Shown here in pieces: positions 6,991 through 17,238 of a DNA stretch of 64,000 nucleotides. Below the pieces are notes generated by a model. The model saw nothing but the letters and a program-made list of their open reading frames with translations, was not told the DNA's origin and ran no database searches. The position numbers and the translations under genes were made by a program. Origin of the DNA: Actibacterium sp. MT2.3-13A (GTDB taxonomy: Bacteria; Pseudomonadota; Alphaproteobacteria; Rhodobacterales; Rhodobacteraceae); the NCBI RefSeq assembly GCF_018139985.1, contig NZ_JAGSOU010000011.1:82215-146214 (forward strand), read 5' to 3'. Positions within the stretch are counted from its first letter, which is position 1. Every line of letters starts with the position of its first letter.

Positions 6991-9540
6991 TCAGAACCGA
7001 TCCAGCAGCCGCCGCAGGTAATCGAGCTCGATCTCGGGACGGCCCTGCTCGGAGGAGCGGCGGCGGATCTCGTCCAGCAGTTCGCGCGCGCGGCCGTAGA
7101 CATCCTCGCCCTGCAGCAGGTTTTCATCGGTGCCCAGCGGGCCCTGCGCGCCGCGCTCGCGGCCCAGCGGGTCGCGCTGCGCGTCCGAGCGGGCCTGGCC
7201 CGTCGCATCGCCCTGCTGGCCCTGCTGGCCCGGCTGGCCCTGCTGCTCGGCCAGCGCCTCGCCGAGGTTCCGCATGCCCTCGCGCAGCGCCTCCATCGCC
7301 TCGGCCTGGTTGTCCAGCGCGCCGGCAATGTCGTCGCCGCGCAGCGCCTCTTCGGCGCCGTCCATCGCCCGGCCTGCGCGGTCGAGCGCGTCGCGCGCCG
7401 CGCGGCCCGCTTCGCCGCCGAGGCCGGGCAACTGGCGCTGCTGGCGATCGAGTTCGCGGCGCAGGGCGCGCTGGCGGTCGGCGAGGCTCTGGTCGCCCGG
7501 CTGGCCGCCCGCGCCCGGCCGCTGCTGCCCCTCGGCCTGGCCCTGCCCCCCGGGGGCCTGACCGAGGCCGTCCTGGCCCTCGTTCTGGCCGGCATCGGCG
7601 CCGGGGTTGAACTGTTCCTGCAACTCGCGGAAGGCATCATCGGACAGGCCCTGCTGGTCGCGCAGGGTCTCGGCCAGTCCCTCCATGGCCTGCTGGCCCG
7701 GGCTCCGCTGGCCCTGCCCCTGGCCCTGGGTGACCTGCATGTTCTCCATCATCTGGCGGAGCTGGTCGAGAAGCTGCTGCGCCTCGGCCATGCGGCCCTG
7801 CTCCATCAGCTCCTGGATGCGGTCGAGCATCTGCTGGAGCTGGTCGGGGGTAATCTCCTGCATGTTCTGGTTCTCGGCCTGGTCGGTCTGCTGGCCTTCC
7901 TGCTGCGACTGTTCGGCCAACTGACGGATGTAGTCGCGCATGGCCTGCTGCAGTTCCTCCATCAGCTCGGCGATCTCGGCCTCGTCGGCGCCGCGCCGCA
8001 TGGCCTCGGACAGGCGGTCCTGCGCGCGGTTCAGCCGTGCCAGCGCATCCGACAGGCCGCCATCCTCAAGCATCACCGCGATGTCCCACAGCACCTGCGC
8101 GATCTCGTCCCGTGTCCCGGCGTCGAGATCGTCCTGAACGACCGCAAGCCGCCGCATCGCCACGCGCAGCGGCAGGTAGGCCGCGCCGTTGCGGAACACC
8201 TCGTCGGGGCGGTGGGTGAGCGCGCGCAGGACCTGCACCACGCGCGGCGCGTTGGCGCGGGTCCAGAGCAGGTCGCGCCGCATCTCGATCAGCGCCGCCG
8301 CCATCGGGTCGAAAAACCGCCGCCCGCCGAGATCGGACTTGATCGGGCTGCTCTGCCCGGTCTGGCCCAGCGCGTCCTCGACCTCGAACAGCATCTCCAC
8401 GGGCAGCCGCGCCCAGGGGTGCTGCGAGAAATTCTCGACCAGCGTCTCCTCGAAACCGGTGCGGTCGCCGGTGATCGGCATGGGCAGGTCCACCACGATC
8501 GCCGCGCGCGGCTCGGGCACGGCCGCGAGGCCGTAGCGGCGATCGACGGCGGCGAGATCGAGGGAGATCGTCACCCGGCCCGCGACCACGCCGTGATCAT
8601 CCCGGGCCAGGAATTTCTGCTGGATCTCGCCGCCGCGGCCGCGCTCCATCCGGGCGGCGATGGTGACGGTGGGGGGGCGGTCCGGCTCCATCACCACGTC
8701 CCAGGCCTGCCCGCCGGGGCCGGCGATCTCAAGCGCGCCGCTTTGCGCCACATCGAAGCGGCGGGTCATCGCGTCCTCGCCGGGCGGCAGCGGCGCGCCT
8801 GAGACGGTTTCGCGGATCTCCAGCGCGCCGGGCTGGCCGTAAAGGCGCAGGGTGACGCGGCTGCCCTGTGGCACGCGCAGCCGCGCCTGGGCGATGTCGT
8901 TGAGATAGAGGCCGGGCTTTCCGGTGTAGGCCGGAGGCTCGACCCAGCCCTCCCAGGCCGGGCCGCCGGCCAGCGCCGCGCCCGGCGCGCCAAGGCTGTC
9001 GCCCACCGTGCCGACGCGCCAGAGCGAGCCGAAGATCAGCGCCACCGCCAGGCCGATCACCGCCACATAGCGCAGCCCGTAACGGTCGCGCGCGGACAGG
9101 CGCAGGTCGGGGCTGACGGCGCGGGCCATCTGCACGCGCTCGGCCATGCGGGCGACATGGGCGCGCCAGACATATTCCGAGCCCGCATCCCCCGCCCCGA
9201 TCGCCTGCGCGTCGCTGAGCGCCGTGATCGGGCGGCCGGGCAAGGTGGCGTCGAGCCGGGCCAGAGCCTCGGCCCGCGCGGGAAAACGGAAGCCGCGCAG
9301 ACCCGCGATCAGCGCCCAGAGCGCGGCCAGCCCCACCGCCGCCGCGGCGGCGATCACCGCCCCGCGCCCGGCGCTGTCGTGCCAGCCGAAGAGAAGCGGC
9401 ACCAGAGCGGCGAAAACGATGGACCAGAGCGGCCAGAAGGCGCGGGTTGCACGCTCCGCCAGCATCCCCCACAGGGTCAACCGCAGCGGCCATTTCAGCC
9501 GCTTCAGCGCCATCTCCGGGGTGTGGGTCAGGTCGGTCAT
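6991..9540 (-). CDS. TIGR02302 / DUF4175-type membrane protein
   Basis: 849 residues, typical of the alphaproteobacterial TIGR02302 family of unknown function. Two or three N-terminal membrane helices lie between residues 35 and 85 and another near residue 165. A beta-rich middle follows, then a long helical region with Gln-rich stretches such as QQEGQQTDQAENQNMQE and GQGQGQRSPGQQ from about residue 545 to 800. The conserved C-terminus ends in LDYLRRLLDRF. It lies downstream of lysA in the argH-lysA series, 37 bases from it. Role unknown; envelope location is inferred from the helices. Confidence 0.8.
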   Translation of the reverse strand: MTDLTHTPEMALKRLKWPLRLTLWGMLAERATRAFWPLWSIVFAALVPLLFGWHDSAGRGAVIAAAAAVGLAALWALIAGLRGFRFPARAEALARLDATLPGRPITALSDAQAIGAGDAGSEYVWRAHVARMAERVQMARAVSPDLRLSARDRYGLRYVAVIGLAVALIFGSLWRVGTVGDSLGAPGAALAGGPAWEGWVEPPAYTGKPGLYLNDIAQARLRVPQGSRVTLRLYGQPGALEIRETVSGAPLPPGEDAMTRRFDVAQSGALEIAGPGGQAWDVVMEPDRPPTVTIAARMERGRGGEIQQKFLARDDHGVVAGRVTISLDLAAVDRRYGLAAVPEPRAAIVVDLPMPITGDRTGFEETLVENFSQHPWARLPVEMLFEVEDALGQTGQSSPIKSDLGGRRFFDPMAAALIEMRRDLLWTRANAPRVVQVLRALTHRPDEVFRNGAAYLPLRVAMRRLAVVQDDLDAGTRDEIAQVLWDIAVMLEDGGLSDALARLNRAQDRLSEAMRRGADEAEIAELMEELQQAMRDYIRQLAEQSQQEGQQTDQAENQNMQEITPDQLQQMLDRIQELMEQGRMAEAQQLLDQLRQMMENMQVTQGQGQGQRSPGQQAMEGLAETLRDQQGLSDDAFRELQEQFNPGADAGQNEGQDGLGQAPGGQGQAEGQQRPGAGGQPGDQSLADRQRALRRELDRQQRQLPGLGGEAGRAARDALDRAGRAMDGAEEALRGDDIAGALDNQAEAMEALREGMRNLGEALAEQQGQPGQQGQQGDATGQARSDAQRDPLGRERGAQGPLGTDENLLQGEDVYGRARELLDEIRRRSSEQGRPEIELDYLRRLLDRF

Positions 9541-9577
9541 GCTCCGTTCCGGCAGGCCGGGAGCGGGATAGCCCCCC

Positions 9578-10843
9578 TTACAGCCATTCGGGAATGGTAT
9601 CGCGGTTTATGATCTCGTCAAAGCTTGGCCGGGCGCGGATGACGGCGAATTGATCCCCGTTCACCAGCACCTCGGGCACCAAAGGCCGGGTGTTGTATTC
9701 CGACGCCATCACCGCGCCATAGGCCCCGGCCGAGCGGAAGGCGATCAGGTCGCCGGGGCCGACGGGGGGCAGGTTGCGCTGCTTGGCGAAGGTGTCGCCA
9801 GTCTCGCAAACCGGGCCCACCACGTCATAGGGGGCCTGCTCGGCGCCCGGGGCGGGCTCGATCACCGGCACGATGTCGTGGTGCGCGGCATAGAGCGAGG
9901 GCCGCAGCAGGTCGTTCATCGCCGCGTCCACGATCAGGAAATCGCGCCCTTCGCCCGATTTCAGGTAGATCACCTGGCTGACCAGGATCCCGGCATTGCC
10001 CGAGATTAGCCGGCCCGGCTCGATCTCCACCTCGCAGCCCAGATCGCCCACGGTGCGCTTGATCAGCTCGCCGTATTGCATGGGCAGGGGCGGCACCTCG
10101 TTGGACTGGGTGTAGGGAATGCCCAAGCCCCCGCCGAGGTCGAGCCGGCGGATTTCGTGACCGTCCGCGCGCAGCGCGCGGGTCAGTTCGGCCACCTTCA
10201 GATAGGCGGCCTCGAACGGCTCCAGCTGGGTCAGCTGGCTGCCGATATGCACGTCGATGCCGACGACCTCGATCCCCGGCAGGGCCGCGGCCTCGGCATA
10301 GACCTCGCGGGCGCGGGCGATGGGGATGCCGAACTTGTTCTCGGCCTTGCCGGTGGCGATCTTCTCGTGGGTCCTGGCGTCCACGTCGGGGTTGATGCGG
10401 ATGGCGATGGGGGCGGCCACGCCCAGGCTGACCGCGACCTCGGACAGCGCCTGCATCTCGGGCTCGCTTTCGACGTTGAACTGGCGGATACCGCCCTCAA
10501 GCGCCACGCGCATCTCCTCGCGCGTCTTGCCCACGCCGGAGAACACGATCCTGTCGCCAGGCACGCCGGCGGCGCGGGCGCGGCGGTATTCACCGCCCGA
10601 GACCACGTCCATGCCGGCGCCCAGGTTGCCCAGCGTCCTGATCACCGCCTGGTTGGAGTTCGACTTCATCGCGAAGCAAACCACATGGTCGAGCCCCTCC
10701 AGCGCCTCCTCGAACAGGCGGTAATGGCGGGTCAGCGTGGCGGTGGAATAACAGTAGAACGGCGTGCCCACCGCCTCCGCGATTTGCGGGACGGGCACGT
10801 CTTCGGCGTGGAGAACGCCATTGCGGTAGAGGAAATGATCCAT
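9578..10843 (-). CDS. lysA: Diaminopimelate decarboxylase
   Basis: 421 residues. LysA decarboxylates meso-diaminopimelate to L-lysine, the last step of lysine synthesis, and needs pyridoxal phosphate. The PLP lysine is in VCFAMKSNSN near residue 60. Other family motifs are GMDVVSGGEYRRA, FSGVGKT, HIGSQL, DLGGGLGIPY, EPGRLI and the C-terminal CETGD with the catalytic cysteine. The start MDHFLYRNG is placed where family similarity begins and is directly adjacent to the DUF2834 stop, sharing base 10843. Confidence 0.95.
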   Translation of the reverse strand: MDHFLYRNGVLHAEDVPVPQIAEAVGTPFYCYSTATLTRHYRLFEEALEGLDHVVCFAMKSNSNQAVIRTLGNLGAGMDVVSGGEYRRARAAGVPGDRIVFSGVGKTREEMRVALEGGIRQFNVESEPEMQALSEVAVSLGVAAPIAIRINPDVDARTHEKIATGKAENKFGIPIARAREVYAEAAALPGIEVVGIDVHIGSQLTQLEPFEAAYLKVAELTRALRADGHEIRRLDLGGGLGIPYTQSNEVPPLPMQYGELIKRTVGDLGCEVEIEPGRLISGNAGILVSQVIYLKSGEGRDFLIVDAAMNDLLRPSLYAAHHDIVPVIEPAPGAEQAPYDVVGPVCETGDTFAKQRNLPPVGPGDLIAFRSAGAYGAVMASEYNTRPLVPEVLVNGDQFAVIRARPSFDEIINRDTIPEWL

Positions 10844-11160
10844 CAGTCGATCGGCCTTGAACGGAGGAAGAGATAGAGCGGCAGCCCGCAGGACACGCCG
10901 ATGAGAAAGGTGGCGGGGATGGCGACGAGCGCGGCCCAGTTCCGGCGCACGGCGGTCTCGGCGATGATCCAGAGCGTCAGCGCCAGCGCGGCGATGGTCA
11001 GGTCCCACACCAGCCCGGAGGTCGCGGCGTTGGCATGCCAGGCCGCGATCATCGGGCCGAGTTGCCAGCCATGTTCCGAGAACCACGCGATGAAATAGCT
11101 CATCGGGTGGACCGCACCCCATATGGCCAGCGCCAGATAGGCCAGCCGCAGGCCGGACAT
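10843..11160 (-). CDS. DUF2834 family membrane protein
   Basis: 105 residues with three predicted membrane helices: LRLAYLALAIWGAVHPMSYF, the segment ending LTIAALALTLWIIAE, and LVAIPATFLIGVSCGLPLYLF. The pattern (AVHP near the start, WHANAATSGLVWDLTI in the middle) matches the DUF2834 family. Function unknown. It sits between the small lipoprotein and lysA, with stop and start codons overlapping at both ends, so the four genes from argH to lysA are probably translated as one unit. Confidence 0.75.
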   Translation of the reverse strand: MSGLRLAYLALAIWGAVHPMSYFIAWFSEHGWQLGPMIAAWHANAATSGLVWDLTIAALALTLWIIAETAVRRNWAALVAIPATFLIGVSCGLPLYLFLRSRPID

Positions 11161-11300
11161 CAGCCGTTGCCCCCGGTGATGCCGATCTCGGCACCTCCGG
11201 TCACGGTGAGGCCCGGCGCCGTGCCGGGCCGCTCGGGCGCGCCGTCGGCGCCGCAGGCGACCAGCAGGGCCAGCAGCCCGATCAGGGCGAGCGGTTTCAT
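11160..11300 (-). CDS. Very small lipoprotein (46 residues)
   Basis: [20 protein letters not shown] carries a signal peptide with lipobox LVAC, so the mature protein would be only about 31 residues, Gly- and Pro-rich. The start overlaps the argH stop (ATGA), and the stop overlaps the DUF2834 start. Tiny lipoproteins downstream of argH are common in Rhodobacteraceae and recall the LptM (YifL) lipoprotein that lies before lysA in enterobacteria; that equivalence is my inference from position and size. Confidence 0.7.
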   Translation of the reverse strand: MKPLALIGLLALLVACGADGAPERPGTAPGLTVTGGAEIGITGGNG

Positions 11301-12688
11301 CCCAGCACCTCTTTCCACCGGGCGATCTGGGCGCGCACCTGCTCGGGCGCCGTGCCGCCATAGCTGGTGCGGCTTGCGACCGAGTTGTGCACGCCGAGAA
11401 CGCCGAACACCTCATCGGTGATCTTAGCGCAAACCGACTGCATGTCATCCAGGCTGAGCTCGGGCAAGTCGCAGCCCTTCTGCTCGGCCAGCGCCACGAG
11501 GCTGCCGGTGACGTGATGCGCCTCGCGGAAGGGCATGTCGAGGGCGCGGACCAGCCAGTCGGCCAGATCGGTGGCGGTGGAGAAGCCGGAGGCCGCCGCA
11601 ACCTCGAGCGCGGCGCGGTTGGCGGTCATGTCCTTGACCATGCCCTCCATCGCGGCCAGCGCCAGCATCAGGCTGTCGGCGGCGTCGAAGACCTGCTCCT
11701 TGTCCTCCTGCATATCCTTGGAATAGGCCAGCGGCAGGCCCTTCATCACCGTGAACAGCGCCACCATCGCGCCCATGATCCGGCCGATCTTGGCGCGGAT
11801 CAGCTCGGCCGCGTCGGGGTTCTTCTTCTGCGGCATGATCGAGGAGCCGGTGGAGAAGCGGTCGGAGAGCACGACGAAGCGGAACTGGGCCGAGGACCAG
11901 ATCACCAGCTCCTCGGCGAAGCGCGACAGGTGCATGGCGCAGATCGTCGAGGCGGCGAGGAATTCCAGCGCGAAATCGCGGTCGGACACGGCGTCGAGCG
12001 AGTTGGCGGAGGGCCGGTCGAAGCCCAGCGCCTCGGCCGTCATGTGCCGGTCGATGGGGAAGGAGGTGCCGGCGAGCGCGGCGGCGCCCAGCGGGCATTC
12101 GTTCATCCGCGCGCGGGCGTCGCGGAAGCGGCTCATGTCGCGGCCGAACATCTCTACATAGGCCATCATGTGATGGCCCCAGGTCACGGGCTGAGCGGTC
12201 TGCAGATGGGTGAAGCCGGGCATCACCCAGGCCGCGCCGGCCTCGGCCTGAACCAGCAGCGCGCGGATCAGCGCCTCGATGCCGGCGATGGCGGCGTCCA
12301 TCTGATCGCGCACCCAGAGTTTGAAATCGGTCGCCACCTGGTCGTTGCGCGAGCGTGCGGTGTGCAGGCGGCCGGCGGGCTCTCCGATGATCTCCTTCAG
12401 GCGCGACTCCACATTCATGTGGATGTCCTCGAGCGCGGTGGAGAACTGGAATGTTCCCGCCTCGATCTCTGACAAGACCGTGAGCAGGCCTTCCCTGATC
12501 GCCTCGGCATCGCTATCGGTAAGGATACCGGCGCTGGCCAGCATCGCGGCATGGGCGCGGGAGCCCTGGATGTCTTGCGCGGCCAGCCGCTTGTCAAAGC
12601 CGATCGAGGCATTAATTGCCTCCATGATCGCGTCCGGGCCGGCGGCGAAGCGGCCGCCCCACATGGCGTTCGAGGTGTCTTTGGTCAT
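11297..12688 (-). CDS. argH: Argininosuccinate lyase
   Basis: 463 residues. ArgH splits argininosuccinate into arginine and fumarate. The start [14 protein letters not shown] is typical, followed by the fumarase-superfamily motifs [29 protein letters not shown] and the signature [12 protein letters not shown] near residue 282. It is the first gene of the argH-lipoprotein-DUF2834-lysA series. Its start is only 24 bases from the start of the divergent tlpA gene, so the two promoters must overlap each other or the opposite gene. Confidence 0.96.
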   Translation of the reverse strand: MTKDTSNAMWGGRFAAGPDAIMEAINASIGFDKRLAAQDIQGSRAHAAMLASAGILTDSDAEAIREGLLTVLSEIEAGTFQFSTALEDIHMNVESRLKEIIGEPAGRLHTARSRNDQVATDFKLWVRDQMDAAIAGIEALIRALLVQAEAGAAWVMPGFTHLQTAQPVTWGHHMMAYVEMFGRDMSRFRDARARMNECPLGAAALAGTSFPIDRHMTAEALGFDRPSANSLDAVSDRDFALEFLAASTICAMHLSRFAEELVIWSSAQFRFVVLSDRFSTGSSIMPQKKNPDAAELIRAKIGRIMGAMVALFTVMKGLPLAYSKDMQEDKEQVFDAADSLMLALAAMEGMVKDMTANRAALEVAAASGFSTATDLADWLVRALDMPFREAHHVTGSLVALAEQKGCDLPELSLDDMQSVCAKITDEVFGVLGVHNSVASRTSYGGTAPEQVRAQIARWKEVLG

Positions 12689-12712
12689 CGGATCATCCCT
12701 GGAGGGAAACAT

Positions 12713-13267
12713 ATGAGCTGGTTCAGGTCTGCCGTCCTCTACACGGCCCTTGCGCTTGGTGCAAATGCCGCAATGGCGGACACGGCCGCGCTGGAGGCGC
12801 TGCGCGACGGCGACATGAAGAAACTCGTCCTCCACGAGGCGGCCAAACCGCTGCCCGACATCGGGCTGGTGGATGCCGAGGGCGGCGCGCGGAGCCTGTC
12901 GGAATACCGCGGCAAGGTGGTGGTGCTGAACTTCTGGGCGACCTGGTGCGCGCCCTGCCGGCAGGAGATGCCCTCGCTCGACCGGCTGGAGGCGGAACTG
13001 GGGGGCGATGATTTTGCGGTGGTGACGGTGGCCACGGGGCGCAACTCGGTCACCGCGATCCGAAAGTTCTTTGACGAGACCGGCATCACGCGGCTGCCGG
13101 TGCTGCGCGACCCGAACCAGGCGCTGGCGCGCGAGATGGCGATCCTCGGCCTGCCCATCACGGTGATCCTTGACCGCGAGGGCAACGAGATCGCCCGGCT
13201 GCGCGGCGACGCGCAATGGGACAGCGACAGCGCCAAGGCCATCCTGCGGGCGCTGGTCAGCGGCTGA
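12713..13267 (+). CDS. TlpA-family thiol-disulfide oxidoreductase
   Basis: 184 residues. A signal peptide ends near AMADTAAL, so the protein is exported. The thioredoxin fold has the active site [13 protein letters not shown] near residue 80 and the cis-proline in [10 protein letters not shown]. TlpA and CcmG-like proteins reduce periplasmic cysteines, for example in cytochrome c or oxidase assembly. GGAGGG lies 7 bases before the ATG. The partner cannot be told from this context; divergence from argH is a common arrangement in this family of bacteria. Confidence 0.85.
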   Translation: MSWFRSAVLYTALALGANAAMADTAALEALRDGDMKKLVLHEAAKPLPDIGLVDAEGGARSLSEYRGKVVVLNFWATWCAPCRQEMPSLDRLEAELGGDDFAVVTVATGRNSVTAIRKFFDETGITRLPVLRDPNQALAREMAILGLPITVILDREGNEIARLRGDAQWDSDSAKAILRALVSG

Positions 13268-13329
13268 GGACGCGCCTGCGGCGCGACGCCCTCGGGTGCC
13301 GCGCTGACGCGCGGCGACGCCTCCGGCGG

Positions 13330-13351
13330 GAGTATTTTCGCCAAGAAGAAG
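13330..13351 (+). repeat. Dispersed intergenic repeat, copy 1
   Basis: A 22-base core beginning GAGTATTTTCGCC and ending AAGAAGAAG, preceded by GCCTCCGGCGG. It lies between the convergent 3' ends of tlpA and tag. It matches the right-hand copy near 17.15 kb at 21 of 22 positions. Similar elements are frequent in Rhodobacteraceae genomes as far as I recall. Confidence 0.7.
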
Positions 13352-13354
13352 GGC

Positions 13355-13942
13355 TCAGCGCCAGGGGGCACCCGCGCCCATGGAGGCAACCCGGGCATGG
13401 GCGGGACAGGTCACGAGGTGGTCGTTCACCATGCCCACCGCCTGCATGAAGGCATAGGTGATGGTGGGCCCGCAGAAGCGGAAGCCGGCACCTTTCAGAT
13501 CCTTCGAAATCCGCACCGAGAGCGGGGTCTGGGCGGGCACCTCGCCAGGCGTGGCGAATTTGTTCTGCACCGGCCTGTCGCCGACATGGGACCACAGGAA
13601 ACGGTCGAAGCCCTGGCGCTCCTCGATCTCGATCCAGGCGCGGGCGTTGCCGATCGCCGCCTCGATCTTGCCGCGGTGGCGCACGATGCCGGGGTCGGCG
13701 AGGCAGCGGGCGATCTCGGCCTCGCCCCAGCGGGCGATGCGGTGCGGCGCGAACCCATCGAAGGCGGCACGGAAATTCTCGCGCTTGCGCAGAATGGTGA
13801 TCCAGCTGAGCCCGGCTTGGAAGCCGTCGAGAATCAGCTTCTCCCACAGCGCGCGGCTGTCGTATTCGGGCACGCCCCATTCGCTGTCGTGATAGGCGGT
13901 GTAGAGCGGATCCTCTCCGCACCAGGCGCAACGCTGTTCCAT
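13355..13942 (-). CDS. tag: DNA-3-methyladenine glycosylase I
   Basis: 195 residues, the normal Tag length. Tag removes 3-methyladenine from alkylated DNA. The zinc-binding N-terminus MEQRCAWCGED with two cysteines, YHDSEWGVP, LDGFQAGLSWITIL with the catalytic-region glutamine, RNRGKIEAAI-like sequence (VRHRGKIEAAI), and the C-terminal VNDHLVTCPAH with Cys and His are all present. It diverges from the EAL gene. Confidence 0.93.
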   Translation of the reverse strand: MEQRCAWCGEDPLYTAYHDSEWGVPEYDSRALWEKLILDGFQAGLSWITILRKRENFRAAFDGFAPHRIARWGEAEIARCLADPGIVRHRGKIEAAIGNARAWIEIEERQGFDRFLWSHVGDRPVQNKFATPGEVPAQTPLSVRISKDLKGAGFRFCGPTITYAFMQAVGMVNDHLVTCPAHARVASMGAGAPWR

Positions 13943-14071
13943 TAGTCTTTCCGGTCAATGTCTTGGCTGTCAGGGCGCGGGTTTAGCACAATTAGAACAA
14001 AATGCGAATATTCATCGCGCATTAACCGCCGCGGCGGCAGTCTGGCCCGGGTTGAAACGGAGGGTGACAGG

Positions 14072-14881
14072 ATGTTTGGCAACGGAGGCGCGGAGCAGGC
14101 GGCCCCGCGCGCGACCGCCGTGGCGGCGCAGGACGGCGGCACGCTCGCACGGGTCTGCGCGGCGCTGAAACGCAACGACGTGGCACTGGCCTATCAGCCG
14201 GTGGTGCTGGCCGTGCCGGGCCGGGCGCCGGCCTTCTACGAGGGGCTGGTCCGCATCCAGGACGAGGACGGCCGCCTCATCCCCGCGCGCGACTTCATGG
14301 CGGCGGTGGAGACCACCGAGGCGGGCCGGATCATCGACTGCCGCGCGCTGCAACTGGGCCTGCAGGCGCTGAGCCGGCAACCGGCGCTGCGGCTGGCGAT
14401 CAACATGTCGGCGCGTTCGATCGGCTACCCGGCCTGGCGGAAGACGCTGCACGACGGGCTGGCCGCCGACCCGACCGTGGCTGAGCGGCTGATCCTGGAG
14501 ATCACCGAAAGCTCGGCCATGCTGATGCCTGACCAGGTGACGGCGTTCATGGCCGACCTGCAGAGCCGCGGCATCGCCTTCGCGCTGGACGATTTCGGCT
14601 CGGGCTACACCGCCTTCCGCTACCTGAGGGAGTTCTTTTTCGACATCATCAAGATCGACGGGCAGTTCATCCGCGGCATCCACGCCGATGCCGACAACCA
14701 GGTGCTGACCCGCGCGCTGATCTCGATCGGGCGGCATTTCGACATGTTCACCGTGGCCGAAAGCGTGGAAACCGCCGAGGACGCGCATTTCCTGCAGGCC
14801 GCGGGAATCGACTGCATGCAGGGCTATTTCTTCGGCGCGCCCAGCGTCTCGCCGGCGTGGGACACGCTGGCGCCGCAATAA
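14072..14881 (+). CDS. EAL-domain cyclic-di-GMP phosphodiesterase
   Basis: 269 residues, essentially one EAL domain with a 40-residue leader and no sensor or GGDEF domain. The catalytic set looks intact: the ExLxR motif appears as EGLVR, then LRLAINMSARS, ILEITES, LDDFGSGY, IIKIDGQFI, VAESVET and MQGYFFG. It is therefore expected to hydrolyse cyclic-di-GMP. The start MFGNGGAEQ was preferred over upstream in-frame starts because GGAGGG stands 8 bases before it. No c-di-GMP partner gene is adjacent. Confidence 0.85.
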   Translation: MFGNGGAEQAAPRATAVAAQDGGTLARVCAALKRNDVALAYQPVVLAVPGRAPAFYEGLVRIQDEDGRLIPARDFMAAVETTEAGRIIDCRALQLGLQALSRQPALRLAINMSARSIGYPAWRKTLHDGLAADPTVAERLILEITESSAMLMPDQVTAFMADLQSRGIAFALDDFGSGYTAFRYLREFFFDIIKIDGQFIRGIHADADNQVLTRALISIGRHFDMFTVAESVETAEDAHFLQAAGIDCMQGYFFGAPSVSPAWDTLAPQ

Positions 14882-14927
14882 AAGACGGCCCGGGCCGCTG
14901 CATTTGCGCTAACATCGGCGAGCACTG

Positions 14928-14944
14928 TTGCAGTGCAGCATTTC
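14928..14944. promoter_or_regulatory. TGC-rich site upstream of phaA
   Basis: TTGCAGTGCAGCATTTC lies about 105 bases before phaA, in a 167-base gap. The core TGCAGCATTTC recurs at 16260-16270 before phaB. PhaR repressors of Rhodobacteraceae bind TGC-rich sequences, so these are candidate PhaR sites. The assignment is inference. Confidence 0.4.
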
Positions 14945-15045
14945 ACCCCTTACCACTTTGGACGGATATACCGGGCGCGTCGGGCGTCGAGACCGATTTC
15001 GGCTGTCCTGTGCGCGCCTCCGCCATTCTGAGGGGAAAGGACTGA

Positions 15046-16224
<1,179 letters not shown>

Positions 16225-16233
16225 TTTCAGATC

Positions 16234-16258
16234 GGGCGCGCAATATTGTTGCGCGCCC
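16234..16258 (+). terminator. Strong hairpin between phaA and phaB
   Basis: GGGCGCGCAA pairs perfectly with TTGCGCGCCC around a 5-base loop, starting 9 bases after the phaA stop. There is no T-run after it, so it may shield the phaA mRNA end or slow transcription rather than stop it. A TGC-rich motif follows at once. Confidence 0.5.
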
Positions 16259-16259
16259 G

Positions 16260-16270
16260 TGCAGCATTTC
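16260..16270. promoter_or_regulatory. TGC-rich site upstream of phaB
   Basis: TGCAGCATTTC repeats the core of the site before phaA, 44 bases ahead of the phaB start codon, and is followed by GTAACAGCATTACC. Candidate PhaR-type operator by analogy. Confidence 0.35.
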
Positions 16271-16313
16271 GTAACAGCATTACCGAACGATCATTGTCCT
16301 CGGAGGAATCATC

Positions 16314-17036
16314 ATGGCAAGAGTTGCACTCGTCACCGGCGGAACCCGCGGCATCGGCGCCGCCATCAGCATCGCCCTGAAAGAGGCCGGCTACTCTGTG
16401 GCCGCCAACTATGCCGGCAACGATGCGGCCGCTGCGAAATTCACCGAGGAAACCGGCATTCCCACCTACAAGTGGTCGGTCGCCGATTACGACGCCTGCA
16501 AGGACGGCGCGGCGCGGGTCGAGGCTGATCTCGGCGCCATCGACATTCTGGTCAACAACGCGGGCATCACCCGCGACGCGCCGTTCCACAAGATGACCCG
16601 CGACCAGTGGAACGAGGTCATCAGCACCAATCTCAGCGGCGTGTTCAACATGACCCACCCGATCTGGCCCGGCATGCGCGAGCGCAAGTTCGGCCGGGTG
16701 ATCACCATCTCCTCGATCAACGGCCAGAAGGGCCAGTTCGGCCAGGTGAACTATGCCGCGTCCAAGGCCGGCGACCTGGGCATCACCAAGTCTCTGGCGC
16801 AGGAAGGCGCCCGCTTCGGCATCACCGCAAACGCGATCTGCCCCGGCTACATCGCCACCGAGATGGTGATGGCGGTGCCGGAAAAGGTGCGCGATTCCAT
16901 CATCGCGCAGATCCCGGCCGGCCGCCTGGGCGAGCCCGAGGAAATCGCCCGCTGCGTGGTCTTCCTGGCCGCCGACGAGGCCGAGTTCATCAACGGCTCG
17001 ACCATCACGGCCAACGGCGCGCAGTTCTTCGTCTGA
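16314..17036 (+). CDS. phaB: Acetoacetyl-CoA reductase
   Basis: 240 residues, a short-chain dehydrogenase. PhaB reduces acetoacetyl-CoA to (R)-3-hydroxybutyryl-CoA with NADPH for polyhydroxybutyrate. The nucleotide site is TGGTRGIG, followed by NNAGITRD, ISSINGQKGQFGQVNYAASK with the catalytic Ser/Tyr/Lys, and CPGYIATEMV. An AGGAATC-type ribosome site precedes the start. It is 89 bases after phaA with a hairpin between them, so it may have its own promoter. The synthase phaC is not in the window. Confidence 0.95.
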   Translation: MARVALVTGGTRGIGAAISIALKEAGYSVAANYAGNDAAAAKFTEETGIPTYKWSVADYDACKDGAARVEADLGAIDILVNNAGITRDAPFHKMTRDQWNEVISTNLSGVFNMTHPIWPGMRERKFGRVITISSINGQKGQFGQVNYAASKAGDLGITKSLAQEGARFGITANAICPGYIATEMVMAVPEKVRDSIIAQIPAGRLGEPEEIARCVVFLAADEAEFINGSTITANGAQFFV

Positions 17037-17054
17037 GGCCGCGCCCCGCGTCCC

Positions 17055-17077
17055 AGGCCGGCCCGCGTGGCCGGCCT
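17055..17077 (+). terminator. Terminator of phaB
   Basis: AGGCCGGCC pairs with GGCCGGCCT over 9 bases around CGCGT, 19 bases after the phaB stop, and is followed by the pyrimidine run CTTCTTGCC. Confidence 0.6.
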
Positions 17078-17113
17078 CTTCTTGCCCTCTGACGCGGGCC
17101 GCCTCCGGCGGGG

Positions 17114-17172
17114 GAGTATTTGCGCCCAGAAGAAGACAGGTGTCCTTCCCCTTCTTCTTGGCAAAAATACTC
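17114..17172. repeat. Inverted pair of the dispersed intergenic repeat, copies 2 and 3
   Basis: A left arm at 17114-17135 and a right arm at 17151-17172 are inverted copies of the 22-base core seen at 13330, identical to each other at 19 of 22 positions when folded. They would form a long hairpin with a 15-base loop between phaB and the EamA gene, and could act as a bidirectional terminator. Confidence 0.7.
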
Positions 17173-17238
17173 AAATCCCGCAGCATCGGCCAACGCCGCG
17201 TTCTGGCCTTGGCGCGCGGGGGCGTCTATGGATCATCC

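Noticed and set aside
12689..13216. A longer N-terminus for argH
   Set aside because: The open frame extends upstream across the tlpA gene, but ArgH family similarity starts at [14 protein letters not shown], and the extension is antisense to TlpA.
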